From F23-B02 sp963627445 (GTDB taxonomy: Bacteria > Bacillota > Clostridia > Oscillospirales > Oscillospiraceae), in assembly GCA_963627445.1 (NCBI GenBank), contig CAVGBM010000004.1, forward strand, positions 1-21,006: a stretch of DNA of 21,006 nt. Direction: 5' to 3'. The stretch's first letter is position 1; each line of letters begins with the position of its first letter. The notes beneath the pieces were generated by a model. It worked only from the letters and a program-made list of their open reading frames with translations, made no database searches and had not been told where the DNA came from. Shown piece by piece: positions 1 to 9,211 of the stretch. The position numbers and the translations under genes were made by a program.

Positions 1-282
1 ATCTAACAACCCGCTTGCCAAGCACTCATACTGCCAATCGATAGCAGCTATCTGCTCGGCGGTGAGCTCGTCGTAGTTTGCAAGAAGTGCCTTTGCAAGT
101 GCGTCTCTTACGTCAACGCCGTCCTTAATGAGGACTTCAACTTTGCCGGTGTTCTCTTTAAGAACCGGTGCAACTGCGTCAGCGTCGTCTGCGAAAACGG
201 CCGGGGAGATGCCGACGACCGAGAAGAGCATCACGACTGCAAGCAGCGAAGCCATAAATCGCTTGAGATTGCTGATTTTTAT
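1..282 (-). CDS. Secreted protein of unknown function, 5' part only
   Basis: The minus strand encodes an open frame that runs off the left edge of the window. It begins with a typical signal peptide: a basic start (KISNLKRF), a hydrophobic stretch (MASLLAVVMLFSVVGI) and a likely cleavage site after SPAVFA. The mature part is acidic (DDADAVAPVLKENTGKVEVL) and matches no family I recognise. The best-spaced start is an AUA codon at 282-280, six bases after a clear GGAGG. The nearest ATG in frame (255-253) lies inside the hydrophobic stretch, has no ribosome binding site, and would remove the basic N-region. The protein is probably exported. The gene lies downstream of guaA's terminator, so it is a separate transcription unit. 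Confidence 0.6.
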   Translation of the reverse strand, partial: MKISNLKRFMASLLAVVMLFSVVGISPAVFADDADAVAPVLKENTGKVEVLIKDGVDVRDALAKALLANYDELTAEQIAAIDWQYECLASGLLD

Positions 283-361
283 GCTATGCCTCCATATAAA
301 AATAATTTTAATTCTTATGGCTGAGCTATACAATTTGTCTAACATTGTCCGGCCAGCTGAT

Positions 362-391
362 AATATAATAACAAACTACTTAAAAATGCAA
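362..391 (-). promoter_or_regulatory. Possible promoter of the secreted-protein gene
   Basis: On the minus strand TTGCAT (391-386) and TATATT (367-362) are separated by 18 bases. The -35 match is poor (3 of 6), but the stretch is AT-rich and lies between guaA's terminator and the ribosome binding site of the secreted-protein gene. This is a weak call. Confidence 0.3.
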
Positions 392-425
392 TATCCTATT
401 TGTCATTTTTAGCATGAAGTTTTGA

Positions 426-457
426 CAAAAAACGCAATGTGAAACCTCACATTGCGT
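426..457 (-). terminator. Rho-independent terminator of the asnB-guaA operon
   Basis: On the minus strand, just after the guaA stop, ACGCAATGTGA pairs perfectly with TCACATTGCGT across a 4-base loop and is followed by a run of six T. It ends the seven-gene operon. Confidence 0.9.
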
Positions 458-470
458 TTTTGTGTATGAT

Positions 471-2000
471 TTATTCCCATTCCACGGTGGCGGGGGGCTT
501 GCTGGTGATGTCGTAGACGACGCGGGTGACGTTGGGCACCTCGTTTGTGATGCGGTTGGACGCCTTGGAGAGCATGTCATACGGCAGGCGTGACCAGTCG
601 GCGGTCATGAAGTCGTCGGTGGTGACGGCGCGCAGGACTATCGTTCCGCCGTAAGTCCTCGCATCGCCCATGACGCCGACGCTGAGGCTGCTGTCGAGTA
701 CAGCGAAGAACTGGCTCGTCACGGCGTCGAGGCCGAAGTTTTTCATCTCCTCACGGAAGATGAAGTCGGCCTTCTGCACGGTGGCGATCTTCTCACGGGT
801 TATCTCGCCGAGGATGCGGATGGCAAGACCCGGGCCGGGGAACGGCTGGCGGGACACGAGGTATTCGGGCAGGCCGAGCTCACGGCCGAGCTGGCGCACC
901 TCGTCCTTGAACAGCATGCGCAGCGGCTCGATAATCTCCTTGAAATCGACAAAGTCGGGCAGGCCGCCGACATTGTGGTGGCTCTTGATGGTCGCCGAAG
1001 CGCCGAGGCCGGATTCGATGATGTCGGGGTAAATGGTGCCCTGTGCGAGGTAGTCGACGGAGCCTATCTTCTTGCTCTCGGCCTCGAAAACGCGGATGAA
1101 CTCCTCGCCTATTATCTTGCGCTTGCGCTCGGGCTCGGTAACGCCCGCAAGCTTATTGAGGAACCTGTCGGCAGCGTCGACACGGACAAAATTGATATTC
1201 CATTTTGAAAACGCCTGCTCGACCTCGTCGCCCTCGTTAAGGCGCATGAGGCCGTGGTCGACGAACACGCAGGTGAGCTGACTTCCGATCGCCTCGGCGA
1301 GCAGCGCTGCGCACACGGAGGAATCAACGCCGCCGGATAGTGCCAGCAGCACCTTGCCGTCGCCTATCTTCTCACGCAGCTGGGCGATAGCGGACTTGCA
1401 GTAGCTGTCCATGTGCCAATCGCCTGCGCACTTGCAGACCTTGAACAGGAAGTTGTGCAGTATCTGCGCGCCGAACTCGGTGTGCGTTACCTCGGGGTGG
1501 AACTGGACGCCGTAGAGCTTGCGCTCATCGTCGCACATAGCCGCGCACGGGCAGCTATCGGTCGTAGCAGTTATTGAAAAGCCCTCGGGCGGGGTCTTTA
1601 TATAATCGGTGTGGCTCATCCAGCAGACGCTGCTCTCGGGCACGCCGTCAAACAGCACGCTTTCTTGCGTGTGGAGCGTGACCTTGCCGTACTCGCTGAT
1701 GCTTCCGGCGGAGCAAATTTCGCCGTTTCCCATCCACGCCATGAGCTGGCAGCCGTAGCAGATGCCCAAGACGGGGATGCCGGCGTTGAGTATCGCCGGG
1801 TCAAAGTGCGGGGATTGTTCATCATACACGCTGTTCGGGCCGCCGGTGAAGATGATGCCGGTGTAGCCTGCGGCTTTTATCTCGTCAAGGGTGATGCCGT
1901 TGTAGCCCTTGACCTCTGCGAAAATTTTGTGCTCACGCACTCTGCGGGCGATAAGCTGATTATACTGCCCGCCGAAATCCAGTACCAGAATTTTGTCCAT
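471..2000 (-). CDS. guaA: GMP synthase (glutamine-hydrolysing)
   Basis: Converts XMP to GMP using glutamine and ATP, the last step of GMP synthesis in the cytoplasm. The 509-residue protein has the usual full length. The N-terminal class I glutamine amidotransferase domain (about 1-190) shows nucleophile Cys81 in GICYGCQ and the His168/Glu170 pair in VQFHPEV. The ATP pyrophosphatase P-loop SGGVDSS is at 222-228. The C-terminal dimerisation domain carries QPFPGPGLAIRILGEIT and ends in KPPATVEWE, as in the family. It is the last gene of the operon, 14 bases after purB, and is followed by a strong terminator. The ribosome binding site (GGCAGGT) is modest. The function is secure from the motifs. 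Confidence 0.97.
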   Translation of the reverse strand: MDKILVLDFGGQYNQLIARRVREHKIFAEVKGYNGITLDEIKAAGYTGIIFTGGPNSVYDEQSPHFDPAILNAGIPVLGICYGCQLMAWMGNGEICSAGSISEYGKVTLHTQESVLFDGVPESSVCWMSHTDYIKTPPEGFSITATTDSCPCAAMCDDERKLYGVQFHPEVTHTEFGAQILHNFLFKVCKCAGDWHMDSYCKSAIAQLREKIGDGKVLLALSGGVDSSVCAALLAEAIGSQLTCVFVDHGLMRLNEGDEVEQAFSKWNINFVRVDAADRFLNKLAGVTEPERKRKIIGEEFIRVFEAESKKIGSVDYLAQGTIYPDIIESGLGASATIKSHHNVGGLPDFVDFKEIIEPLRMLFKDEVRQLGRELGLPEYLVSRQPFPGPGLAIRILGEITREKIATVQKADFIFREEMKNFGLDAVTSQFFAVLDSSLSVGVMGDARTYGGTIVLRAVTTDDFMTADWSRLPYDMLSKASNRITNEVPNVTRVVYDITSKPPATVEWE

Positions 2001-2014
2001 TTAAATACCTGCCG

Positions 2015-3430
2015 TCAATAAGAAATATCTATATTATGCGCCTTGTTTTCGCCGATTTCAAGTCGAATTTTTTCGACAAGCCTCGACACCTGCTCGGGGC
2101 AGCGGCCGATGTAGAGCTCGGGGTTCAAAACATCTCGAATTTCGCCCGCCGTCATGCCGAAAGCGCCGGTATCGGCGAGCCTTTCGGGCAGGTCGCACTC
2201 GCCGCCGTTTTTCATTTTCTGCGACGCTTCCATCGAGCAGACGCGGATGATCTCGTGCAGCTTCTGACGGTCGCCGCCGCGCTTCACGCCCTCCATGAGG
2301 ATGTTTTCGGTCGCAAAAAACGGCATGTATTCGTTAAGTGCTTTTTCTATAATTTTCTCATTGACCTTGAGGCCGGACACGACATTTATGACCAGCCGCA
2401 GCACCGCATCGGCGCACAAAAACGCCTCGGGCATGGAGATGCGGCGGTTTGCCGAATCGTCAAGGCTGCGCTCGAGCCACTGCACGGACGCTGTCATGGC
2501 GGCGTTGGAGACATCGGCCATGAGGTAGCGCGAGAGCGAGCAAATGCGCTCGCAGCGCATGGGGTTGCGCTTGTACGCCATGGCAGACGAGCCTATCTGC
2601 GACGAGCCGAACGGCTCTTCAAGCTGCCAGTCGTGCTGCAAAAGGCGAATATCATTCGCCATGCGGTAGCTGCTCTGGGCGATAGCCCCGAGGGTGTTCA
2701 ATATCCTGCTGTCGAGCTTGCGGGGGTAGGTCTGCCCGCAGACATCGAAGCATTCGGAAAAGCCAAAGCGCCCTGCAAGGCGTCGGTTCATCTCGTCGAT
2801 TTTACCGCCGTCATTATCAAACAGCTCCATGAAGCTTGCCTCCGTGCCGGTTGTGCCGCGGCAGCCGAGGAATTTTAGGTTTTCAATTACAAAATCGAGC
2901 TCTTTTAAATCGCCGTAAAAGTCCTGAAGCCACAGGGCGGCGCGCTTGCCGACCGTCACGGGCTGGGCGGGCTGATAATGCGTGTAGCCGACGGTGGGCA
3001 GTGCCTTGTACCTTTCGGCAAAGTCAGCTAGTGCGGCTATCGCCTCGCAAAGTCCCTTGCGCAGGTACACGAGCCCGTCACGGTAGAGGACTAAGTCCGC
3101 GTTATCGGTGACATAGCAGCTCGTTGCGCCGAGGTGGATGATGCCCGCAGCGTCGGGTGCCGCCTTGCCGTAGGCGTAGATATGCGCCATGACATCGTGG
3201 CGCACCTCGCGCTCCCTTGCGGAAACGATATCATAATCGATATCATCGATATGCGCTTCAAGCTCTGCCACCTGCTGCTCGGTCACCGGCAGCCCCAGCT
3301 CATGCTCGCACCTTGCAAGCTCCGTCCACAGCCTGCGCCATGTGCGATAGCGCATGTCGGGCGAAAACAGCTGCTTCATGTAGTCGGATGCATAGCGGGA
3401 GCAAAGCGGCGATTCGTAAGTGTCCTTCAT
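2015..3430 (-). CDS. purB: Adenylosuccinate lyase
   Basis: Cleaves adenylosuccinate to AMP and fumarate, and SAICAR to AICAR in de novo purine synthesis. Family marks are LGATS (100-104), THYQPAQPVT (150-159) and the fumarase/lyase signature SSAMAYKRNPMRCE (281-294). The frame is open further upstream, but I start at the ATG at 3430, giving 471 residues. It follows AAGGAT at good spacing and lies 10 bases after the purA stop, whereas the upstream extension overlaps purA and looks nothing like the family. The length and the KRNP signature resemble the longer PurB type (about 470-480 residues) more than the roughly 430-residue Bacillus type. Being next to purA means both steps from IMP to AMP are co-expressed. 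Confidence 0.95.
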   Translation of the reverse strand: MKDTYESPLCSRYASDYMKQLFSPDMRYRTWRRLWTELARCEHELGLPVTEQQVAELEAHIDDIDYDIVSAREREVRHDVMAHIYAYGKAAPDAAGIIHLGATSCYVTDNADLVLYRDGLVYLRKGLCEAIAALADFAERYKALPTVGYTHYQPAQPVTVGKRAALWLQDFYGDLKELDFVIENLKFLGCRGTTGTEASFMELFDNDGGKIDEMNRRLAGRFGFSECFDVCGQTYPRKLDSRILNTLGAIAQSSYRMANDIRLLQHDWQLEEPFGSSQIGSSAMAYKRNPMRCERICSLSRYLMADVSNAAMTASVQWLERSLDDSANRRISMPEAFLCADAVLRLVINVVSGLKVNEKIIEKALNEYMPFFATENILMEGVKRGGDRQKLHEIIRVCSMEASQKMKNGGECDLPERLADTGAFGMTAGEIRDVLNPELYIGRCPEQVSRLVEKIRLEIGENKAHNIDISY

Positions 3431-3440
3431 TTTTATCCTT

Positions 3441-4715
3441 TCAGCGCACGATGCAGGCGTCACGCTCTGCGCCGACGGAGACATATTTTATCTTGCAGCC
3501 GACGGCTTTTTCGATAAACTCAACATATCTCTTTGCGTTCTCGGGCAGCTCGTCCCATGTGCGCACGGCAGAAATGTCGCAGCCCCATCCGTCGAGGTAT
3601 TCGACATGCGGCTTGGCGTGCGCCAGCGCCGATGGGAACGGGAAGGACTGCGTGAGCTTGCCGTCAAGCTCGTAAGCGGTCACGACGGGAAGCTTCTGCA
3701 TATAGCTTAACACATCAAGCTTGGTCAGCGCAATAGCCGTTGCGTTCTGAAGGCGAACGCCGTAGGCTGTGGCGACGAGATCGACTGGGCCGACGCGGCG
3801 GGGTCTGCCGGTCTTTGCGCCGTATTCAAAGCCCGCCTCACGAAGCTTCTCGGCCTCCTCGCCGAACCACTCGCACACGAACGGGCCTTCGCCGACGCAG
3901 CTTGAATACGCCTTCACAACGCCGACGACCTCGTCTATCTTCGCGCCCGGGAAGCCCGAGCCCACGGGGGCAAAGGCGGCGAGGGTGTTTGACGAGGTGG
4001 TGTAGGGGTAGATGCCGAAGTCGAGGTCACGCAGTGCGCCGAGCTGAGCCTCAAACAGGATGCTTTTGCCCGCAGCCTGCGCCTCGTGAAGGTATGCGCC
4101 CGTGTCACGGATAAAGGGCTTTATCCGCTCGCCGTAGCGCTCTATCCACGCCCAAAGCTCGTCCATGGTGACGGGCTCGGCACCATAGACATTCACGAGC
4201 GTGAGGTTTTTCCACTCGAGAAGATCACTAAGCTGCGCCTTGAGGTACTCGGGGTGCATGAGGTCGCCCGCCATAACGGTCTTTTTCTGATATTTATCGG
4301 AGTAAAACGGGGCTATGCCCTGCTTGGTCGAGCCGTACTTTTTGTTCGCGAGGCGCTTTTCCTCAAGCTCGTCAAGCATCCTGTGCCACGGCAGGAGCAG
4401 GGATGCTCTGTCGCTTATCATGAGGTTTTCCGGCGTTATCGCAACGCCCTTGGAGGCGAGGTCGTCTATCTCGCCGCAAAGATTTTCGCAGTCGAGCGCA
4501 ACGCCGTTGCCGAGAACGTTCATAACGCCCTTGCGGAATACGCCCGACGGCAGCAGATGCAGCGCAAACTTGCCGAACTCGTTTACGACGGTGTGGCCGG
4601 CGTTGCCGCCGCCCTGAAATCTCACGACGATATCATAATTTTCCGTGAGCAGGTCGACCATGCGGCCCTTGCCCTCGTCGCCCCAGTTGATGCCTACAAT
4701 TGCACAGTTTGACAT
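3441..4715 (-). CDS. purA: Adenylosuccinate synthetase
   Basis: Joins aspartate to IMP using GTP, the first committed step to AMP. The 424 residues match the usual length. The N-terminal GTP/IMP loop reads GINWGDEGKG (8-17; most homologues have GxQWGDEGKGK, so N and R replace Q and K around it). FQGGGNAGHTVV (33-44) carries the catalytic His41. TKLDVLSYMQKLPVV near the C-terminus and the preceding GRPRRVGPVDL are family regions. The ATG at 4715 follows GAGGG with normal spacing, 18 bases after nadE. purA and purB are 10 bases apart. Product fumarate and use of aspartate link this gene to the asparagine-sensing leader of the operon. Confidence 0.96.
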   Translation of the reverse strand: MSNCAIVGINWGDEGKGRMVDLLTENYDIVVRFQGGGNAGHTVVNEFGKFALHLLPSGVFRKGVMNVLGNGVALDCENLCGEIDDLASKGVAITPENLMISDRASLLLPWHRMLDELEEKRLANKKYGSTKQGIAPFYSDKYQKKTVMAGDLMHPEYLKAQLSDLLEWKNLTLVNVYGAEPVTMDELWAWIERYGERIKPFIRDTGAYLHEAQAAGKSILFEAQLGALRDLDFGIYPYTTSSNTLAAFAPVGSGFPGAKIDEVVGVVKAYSSCVGEGPFVCEWFGEEAEKLREAGFEYGAKTGRPRRVGPVDLVATAYGVRLQNATAIALTKLDVLSYMQKLPVVTAYELDGKLTQSFPFPSALAHAKPHVEYLDGWGCDISAVRTWDELPENAKRYVEFIEKAVGCKIKYVSVGAERDACIVR

Positions 4716-4733
4716 GTTAATACCCTCTTAATT

Positions 4734-5462
4734 TTAATCTTGATACACGGCGATGCCGCTTCTCTTATGCTCGCTTCTTAAGTGGAAGCGCTCGATTATC
4801 GCCTTGTCCTCGGCGGTAGCTTCGCCGGTCGTGATGAACTTATCCACAGCGGCGTAGGTCACGCCCATCTCGCTCTCGTCGGTCTGACCGTCAAACAGTC
4901 CTGCCGACGGCGCTTTGTCGATGATGCACTGCGGTGCATCCAAAAAGCGCAGGAACTCGTAAATTTCCGTCACGGTGAGGTCGGCTATGGGGTTAAAGTC
5001 GTGTGCGCCGTCGCCCCACTTCGTGAAGTAGCCCATGTACGCCTCACTTTTATTGCCCGTTCCGGCAACGAGGCGGTTCTCGCTTGCTGCGATGGCATAA
5101 AGCGTTGCCATGCGCAGGCGGGGCGCGATGTTTGCCAGAGCAGCGTCCGTGAGCTTTGTCGCAGCGCCGAGGGACGCGATCTCAGCCTCACGAACGGGCG
5201 TGAGGTCGACGGTGCGGGTCTCGATGCCGTAGTGATCGGCAACGGTCTTGCCGTCGACGGCATCCAGCTCATAATTGCGCTTTGAGCCGCAGGGCATGAT
5301 GATGCCGACTGTGTTGCAGCAGGCGGTCTTGCACAGGATGCCGACAAGCGCGGAATCCTTGCCGCCGGAGTTGCCGTAGACGATGCCGGCCGCGCCGCTT
5401 TTCTTCATCAGGTCTCTTATAAACTCTACTCTTTTTTCAAGCTCTTTTGCATAGTCTCTCAT
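4734..5462 (-). CDS. nadE: Ammonia-dependent NAD+ synthase
   Basis: Amidates nicotinic acid adenine dinucleotide to NAD+ with ATP, the last step of NAD synthesis. It has the ATP pyrophosphatase P-loop SGGKDS (32-37) and GTGNKSE...GYFTKWGDGAHDFNPIADL (134-162), which in NadE bind the deamido-NAD and ATP. There is no glutaminase or nitrilase domain fused at the N-terminus, so it should use free ammonia or ammonia supplied by another protein. I take the ATG at 5462 (242 residues), 4 bases after the pyrG stop. An in-frame TTG at 5480 would overlap pyrG by 14 bases and add six residues. No strong ribosome binding site decides between them, so translational coupling to pyrG is likely. Confidence 0.92.
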   Translation of the reverse strand: MRDYAKELEKRVEFIRDLMKKSGAAGIVYGNSGGKDSALVGILCKTACCNTVGIIMPCGSKRNYELDAVDGKTVADHYGIETRTVDLTPVREAEIASLGAATKLTDAALANIAPRLRMATLYAIAASENRLVAGTGNKSEAYMGYFTKWGDGAHDFNPIADLTVTEIYEFLRFLDAPQCIIDKAPSAGLFDGQTDESEMGVTYAAVDKFITTGEATAEDKAIIERFHLRSEHKRSGIAVYQD

Positions 5463-5466
5463 AATA

Positions 5467-7059
5467 TCACTCGCTTTCAAGTGCCGCTCTTACGAAGCCG
5501 TAAAACAGCGGCTGGGGCTTGTTCGGCCTGCTTTTGAACTCGGGGTGGAACTGAGCGGCGACGAACCAGCGGTTTGCGGGGTTTTCCACGATCTCGACGA
5601 GCTTTCCGTCGGGGGAAAGACCGGCTAAACGCAGTCCCTTTTCGCACATCTGATCACGGAAATCGTTGTTGAGCTCGTATCTGTGGCGGTGGCGCTCGTA
5701 GATGGTCTCCTCGCCGTAGAGCGAGAAGGCTTTGCTCTCCTTATCCAGCGCGCAGGGGTACTGGCCGAGGCGCATCGTGCCGCCCTTGGCGGTGATGCCC
5801 TGCTGCTCGGGCATGAGGTCTATAACGGGATGGAGCGATGTGCTCGTAAACTCCGCCGAGTTTGCGTCCGCCCAGCCGACGACATTGCGGGCAAATTCGA
5901 TGACCGCTATCTGCATGCCAAGGCAGATGCCAAGATACGGGATATCCTTTTCTCTTGCGTAGCGGGCGGCAAGTATCATGCCCTCGATGCCGCGGTCGCC
6001 GAAGCCGCCGGGGACGAGGATGCCCGCGCAGTCGCCGAGAACTTCGTTTATATTCTCCTGCGTCAGCTCCTCGGAGTCGACCCATTTAATGTCGCACACG
6101 GCATCATTTGCCGCCGCGGCGTGGAACAGGGACTCGGAAACCGACAGGTACGCGTCATGAAGCTGAATGTATTTGCCGACGAGCGCTATCTTTACATGGC
6201 GCTTTGCCGCCTTTATGCGGTGCACCATCGCAGTCCACTCTGCAAGGTCGGGCGGAGTGTTTCCGAGGCCGAGCTTGCGGCAGACACAGTCGGCAAGACC
6301 CTCACGCTCTAAAAGCAGCGGCGCTTCGTACAGCGTCTGCGCCGTGAGGTTCTGGATGACGCAGTCGGGCTCAACATTGCAGAACAGCGCGATCTTATGG
6401 CGCACATCCTCGCTTATCTCGGCATCGGTGCGGCAGACCAGAATGTCCGGCTGGATGCCGACGGAAAGAAGCTCCTTCACAGAGTGCTGCGTGGGCTTGC
6501 TCTTAAGCTCGCCCGAGCCCGGGATCTGTACGATGAGCGGCACATGGATGTACAGCACGTTCTGCCTGCCCTTTTCGACGGCGACCTGACGGATAGCCTC
6601 CAAAAACGGCTGGCTTTCGATATCGCCGACCGTGCCGCCGATCTCACTTATGAGGACATCGACATCGTCGCTTTCCATCTGATAGATGCAGCGCTTGATC
6701 TCATCGGTCACATGCGGGATTATCTGCACCGTGCCGCCGAGGTAAGCACCCTGCCTTTCGCGGTTGAGGACGTTCCAATACACCTTGCCTGCGGACACCG
6801 AGGATGCCCCGCTCAGGCTCTCGTCAACAAAGCGCTCGTAGTGGCCGAGGTCGAGGTCAGTTTCGGCACCGTCATCGGTGACGAACACCTCGCCGTGCTG
6901 GTACGGGCTCATCGTGCCCGGGTCAACGTTGAGATACGGGTCAAACTTCTGATTTTTGACCCGCAGGCCGCGCTGCTTTAAAAGCCTGCCCAAGCTTGCC
7001 GCGCAGATGCCCTTGCCGAGACCCGAGACTACGCCGCCGGTTACAAATACATACTTCAT
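5467..7059 (-). CDS. pyrG: CTP synthase
   Basis: Aminates UTP to CTP with glutamine and ATP. The 530 residues are full length. The N-terminal synthetase domain begins KYVFVTGGVVSGLGKG (2-17) and has KFDPYLNVDPGTMSP (38-52) and ISEIGGTVGDIES (137-149). The C-terminal glutamine amidotransferase domain has GGFGDRG (351-357), nucleophile Cys379 in GICLGMQ, and His505/Glu507 in QFHPEF. The ATG at 7059 follows a GGGAG, 28 bases after the glnN stop. Placing CTP synthase between glutamine synthetase and NAD synthase fits the operon's theme of nitrogen transfer. The function is secure. Confidence 0.97.
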   Translation of the reverse strand: MKYVFVTGGVVSGLGKGICAASLGRLLKQRGLRVKNQKFDPYLNVDPGTMSPYQHGEVFVTDDGAETDLDLGHYERFVDESLSGASSVSAGKVYWNVLNRERQGAYLGGTVQIIPHVTDEIKRCIYQMESDDVDVLISEIGGTVGDIESQPFLEAIRQVAVEKGRQNVLYIHVPLIVQIPGSGELKSKPTQHSVKELLSVGIQPDILVCRTDAEISEDVRHKIALFCNVEPDCVIQNLTAQTLYEAPLLLEREGLADCVCRKLGLGNTPPDLAEWTAMVHRIKAAKRHVKIALVGKYIQLHDAYLSVSESLFHAAAANDAVCDIKWVDSEELTQENINEVLGDCAGILVPGGFGDRGIEGMILAARYAREKDIPYLGICLGMQIAVIEFARNVVGWADANSAEFTSTSLHPVIDLMPEQQGITAKGGTMRLGQYPCALDKESKAFSLYGEETIYERHRHRYELNNDFRDQMCEKGLRLAGLSPDGKLVEIVENPANRWFVAAQFHPEFKSRPNKPQPLFYGFVRAALESE

Positions 7060-7087
7060 TAATTCATTACTCCCATCCTGTCAGATC

Positions 7088-9193
7088 TCAAACGGAAAAC
7101 AGCATATCGCAGTAGCTGGGATACGGCCAGTATTCCGATGCCGTGAGCGTTTCGAGCTTGTCGATGACGGCCCTTACCTCCTGCATCTTTCTGAACACAT
7201 TGTCGTGGTAGTAAACGATGAGCTTTTCGCTATCGGTGTCGGGCACGGTCTCGAGCGCAGATTTAAGCTCAACGGTCTTATCGAGCAGGCTCTCGTTAAG
7301 CGCACTGAGCGTTCCGGCAAGCGCCGTCTCCAAACGGCAGGGCGCTTCGGGCAGGGTGTCCTTCTTGAGCTTAATGGTCTTGCACAGGTCTGCGACATTT
7401 TTCGACACGGCGTTGAGTATGCCATGCTGCACCATATCGACAAGCGTTGTCGCCTCGATGTTTATGACCTTGCAGTACTGCTCAAGGTGGATCTCGTGTC
7501 TGGACGCGATCTCGGCGGCGGTGTAAACGCCGTGCTTTGTGAGCAGTTCGACATTTTTCGGCAGGTTATACGCAAGCAGCGCTTCGGCAGAGCTCACGAG
7601 ATTTGCAAGCCCTCTCTTCTCGGCCTCGGTGACCCAGCTTGCATCGTAGCCGTTGCCGTCAAAGATGATCCTCTTGTGCTCGGTGAAGGTCTTCTTAATT
7701 AGCTCGTGCAGAGCGGAGTTGAACTTCTCGGTGTCGTCTATGCCCTCGAGCTTATCTGCAAACTCGGACAGCGAGTCTGCCATAATGGTGTTGAGGATGG
7801 TGGCCGGGCCTGCAATGGACTGGCTCGAGCCGGGCATCCTGAACTCAAACTTATTGCCGGTGAACGCAACGGGCGAGGTACGGTTGCGGTCGGTGGTGTC
7901 CTGCGGGATAGGCGGCAGGACATCAACGCCGATGCGAAGCGCGCCCTTGCTGCGCTCGGTGTAATCGGTCTCGGAAATGATAGAGTCGACAATGGACTCA
8001 AGCTCCTGACCGAGGAATATCGAAATTATAGCGGGAGGTGCTTCCTGCGCGCCCAGGCGGTGGTCGTTGCCGGCAAAGGCGACAGAGCAGCGCAAAAGCT
8101 CCTGATACTTGTCAACGCCCTTGACGAAGGCTGCCAGCAGCAGCAAAAACTGCGCGTTCTGGCTCGGGGTCTTGCCCGGGGACAGCAGGTTCTCGCCTGT
8201 ATCGGAGGCCAGCGACCAGTTTATATGCTTGCCCGAGCCGTTCACGCCCGCAAAGGGCTTTTCGTGCAGCAGGCACACCAAGCCGTGGCGGTCTGCGACC
8301 TTCTGCATGACCTCCATCTCGAGCTGGTTTTGATCGCTCGCGGTGTTTGCGTCGGTGTAAATGGGCGCTAGCTCATGCTGCGCGGGGGCGACCTCGTTGT
8401 GGCGGGTCTTGGACAGAACGCCCAGCTTCCACAGCTCAGCGTCAAGATCCTTCATGTACGCCGCAACGCGGGGTCTTATCGTGCCGAAGTAGTGATCCTC
8501 AAGCTCCTGACCCTTGGGGGGCTTTGCGCCGAAAAGCGTTCTGCCGCAAAGGCGCAGATCCTCACGCTCAAGATACAGCTTCTTGTCGATAAGGAAATAC
8601 TCCTGCTCGGGGCCGAGCTGAGAGGAGACCTTGGTCGACTTCGTGTCGCCGAACAGTCTCAGCACTCGCAGCGCCTCACGGCTTACTGCGTCGCACGAGC
8701 GCAGAAGCGGGGTCTTTTTATCCAGCGCATCGCCCGAATACGAGCAGAACACGGTCGGGATGCACAAAACGCCGTCTTTAATAAACGCAAACGCCGTCGG
8801 ATCCCATGCGCTGTAGCCTCTTGCCTCGAAGGTCGCTCTCAGGCCGCCGGAGGGAAAGCTCGATGCGTCCGGCTCGCCGCGCACAAGCTCCTTGCCGGAG
8901 AACTCCATGCTTATCCTGCCGCCGCCGGTGGGGGAAATGAAGCTGTCGTGCTTCTCGGCGGTTATACCGGTGAGCGGCTGGAACCAGTGGGTAAAATGCG
9001 TCGCACCCTTTTCAAGCGCCCACGACTTCATGCCGTCGGCGATAGAGTTTGCGACCTCAAGAGAAAGCGGCCGGCCGTTTTTCAGACACTCTCTCCATGC
9101 CTGCAATGCGGCCGCCGGTACATAGCGTTCCATTGCAGCTTCGTTAAAGACCATGCTGCCGAACAGCTCGGGAATGTTGGTTTTTTCGCTCAC
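7088..9193 (-). CDS. glnN: Type III glutamine synthetase
   Basis: Makes glutamine from glutamate, ammonia and ATP. At 701 residues it is the long GSIII/GlnN type, not the roughly 440-470-residue GlnA type. The N-terminal GSIII region includes FGSMVFNEAAM and a C-terminal helical extension follows the catalytic core. Core motifs include EVAPAQHELAPIY, NQLEMEVMQ, NGSGKHINWSL and GNDHRLGAQEAPPAIIS. It starts with GTG at 9193 behind a strong GGAGG, 18 bases after asnB. GSIII is typical of gut Bacteroidota and Clostridia. In this operon it would refill the glutamine used by AsnB, PyrG and GuaA. No adenylylation system is visible nearby, and none is expected for this type. Confidence 0.95.
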   Translation of the reverse strand: MSEKTNIPELFGSMVFNEAAMERYVPAAALQAWRECLKNGRPLSLEVANSIADGMKSWALEKGATHFTHWFQPLTGITAEKHDSFISPTGGGRISMEFSGKELVRGEPDASSFPSGGLRATFEARGYSAWDPTAFAFIKDGVLCIPTVFCSYSGDALDKKTPLLRSCDAVSREALRVLRLFGDTKSTKVSSQLGPEQEYFLIDKKLYLEREDLRLCGRTLFGAKPPKGQELEDHYFGTIRPRVAAYMKDLDAELWKLGVLSKTRHNEVAPAQHELAPIYTDANTASDQNQLEMEVMQKVADRHGLVCLLHEKPFAGVNGSGKHINWSLASDTGENLLSPGKTPSQNAQFLLLLAAFVKGVDKYQELLRCSVAFAGNDHRLGAQEAPPAIISIFLGQELESIVDSIISETDYTERSKGALRIGVDVLPPIPQDTTDRNRTSPVAFTGNKFEFRMPGSSQSIAGPATILNTIMADSLSEFADKLEGIDDTEKFNSALHELIKKTFTEHKRIIFDGNGYDASWVTEAEKRGLANLVSSAEALLAYNLPKNVELLTKHGVYTAAEIASRHEIHLEQYCKVINIEATTLVDMVQHGILNAVSKNVADLCKTIKLKKDTLPEAPCRLETALAGTLSALNESLLDKTVELKSALETVPDTDSEKLIVYYHDNVFRKMQEVRAVIDKLETLTASEYWPYPSYCDMLFSV

Positions 9194-9211
9194 AGTAATT
9201 CCTCCTTTTTC

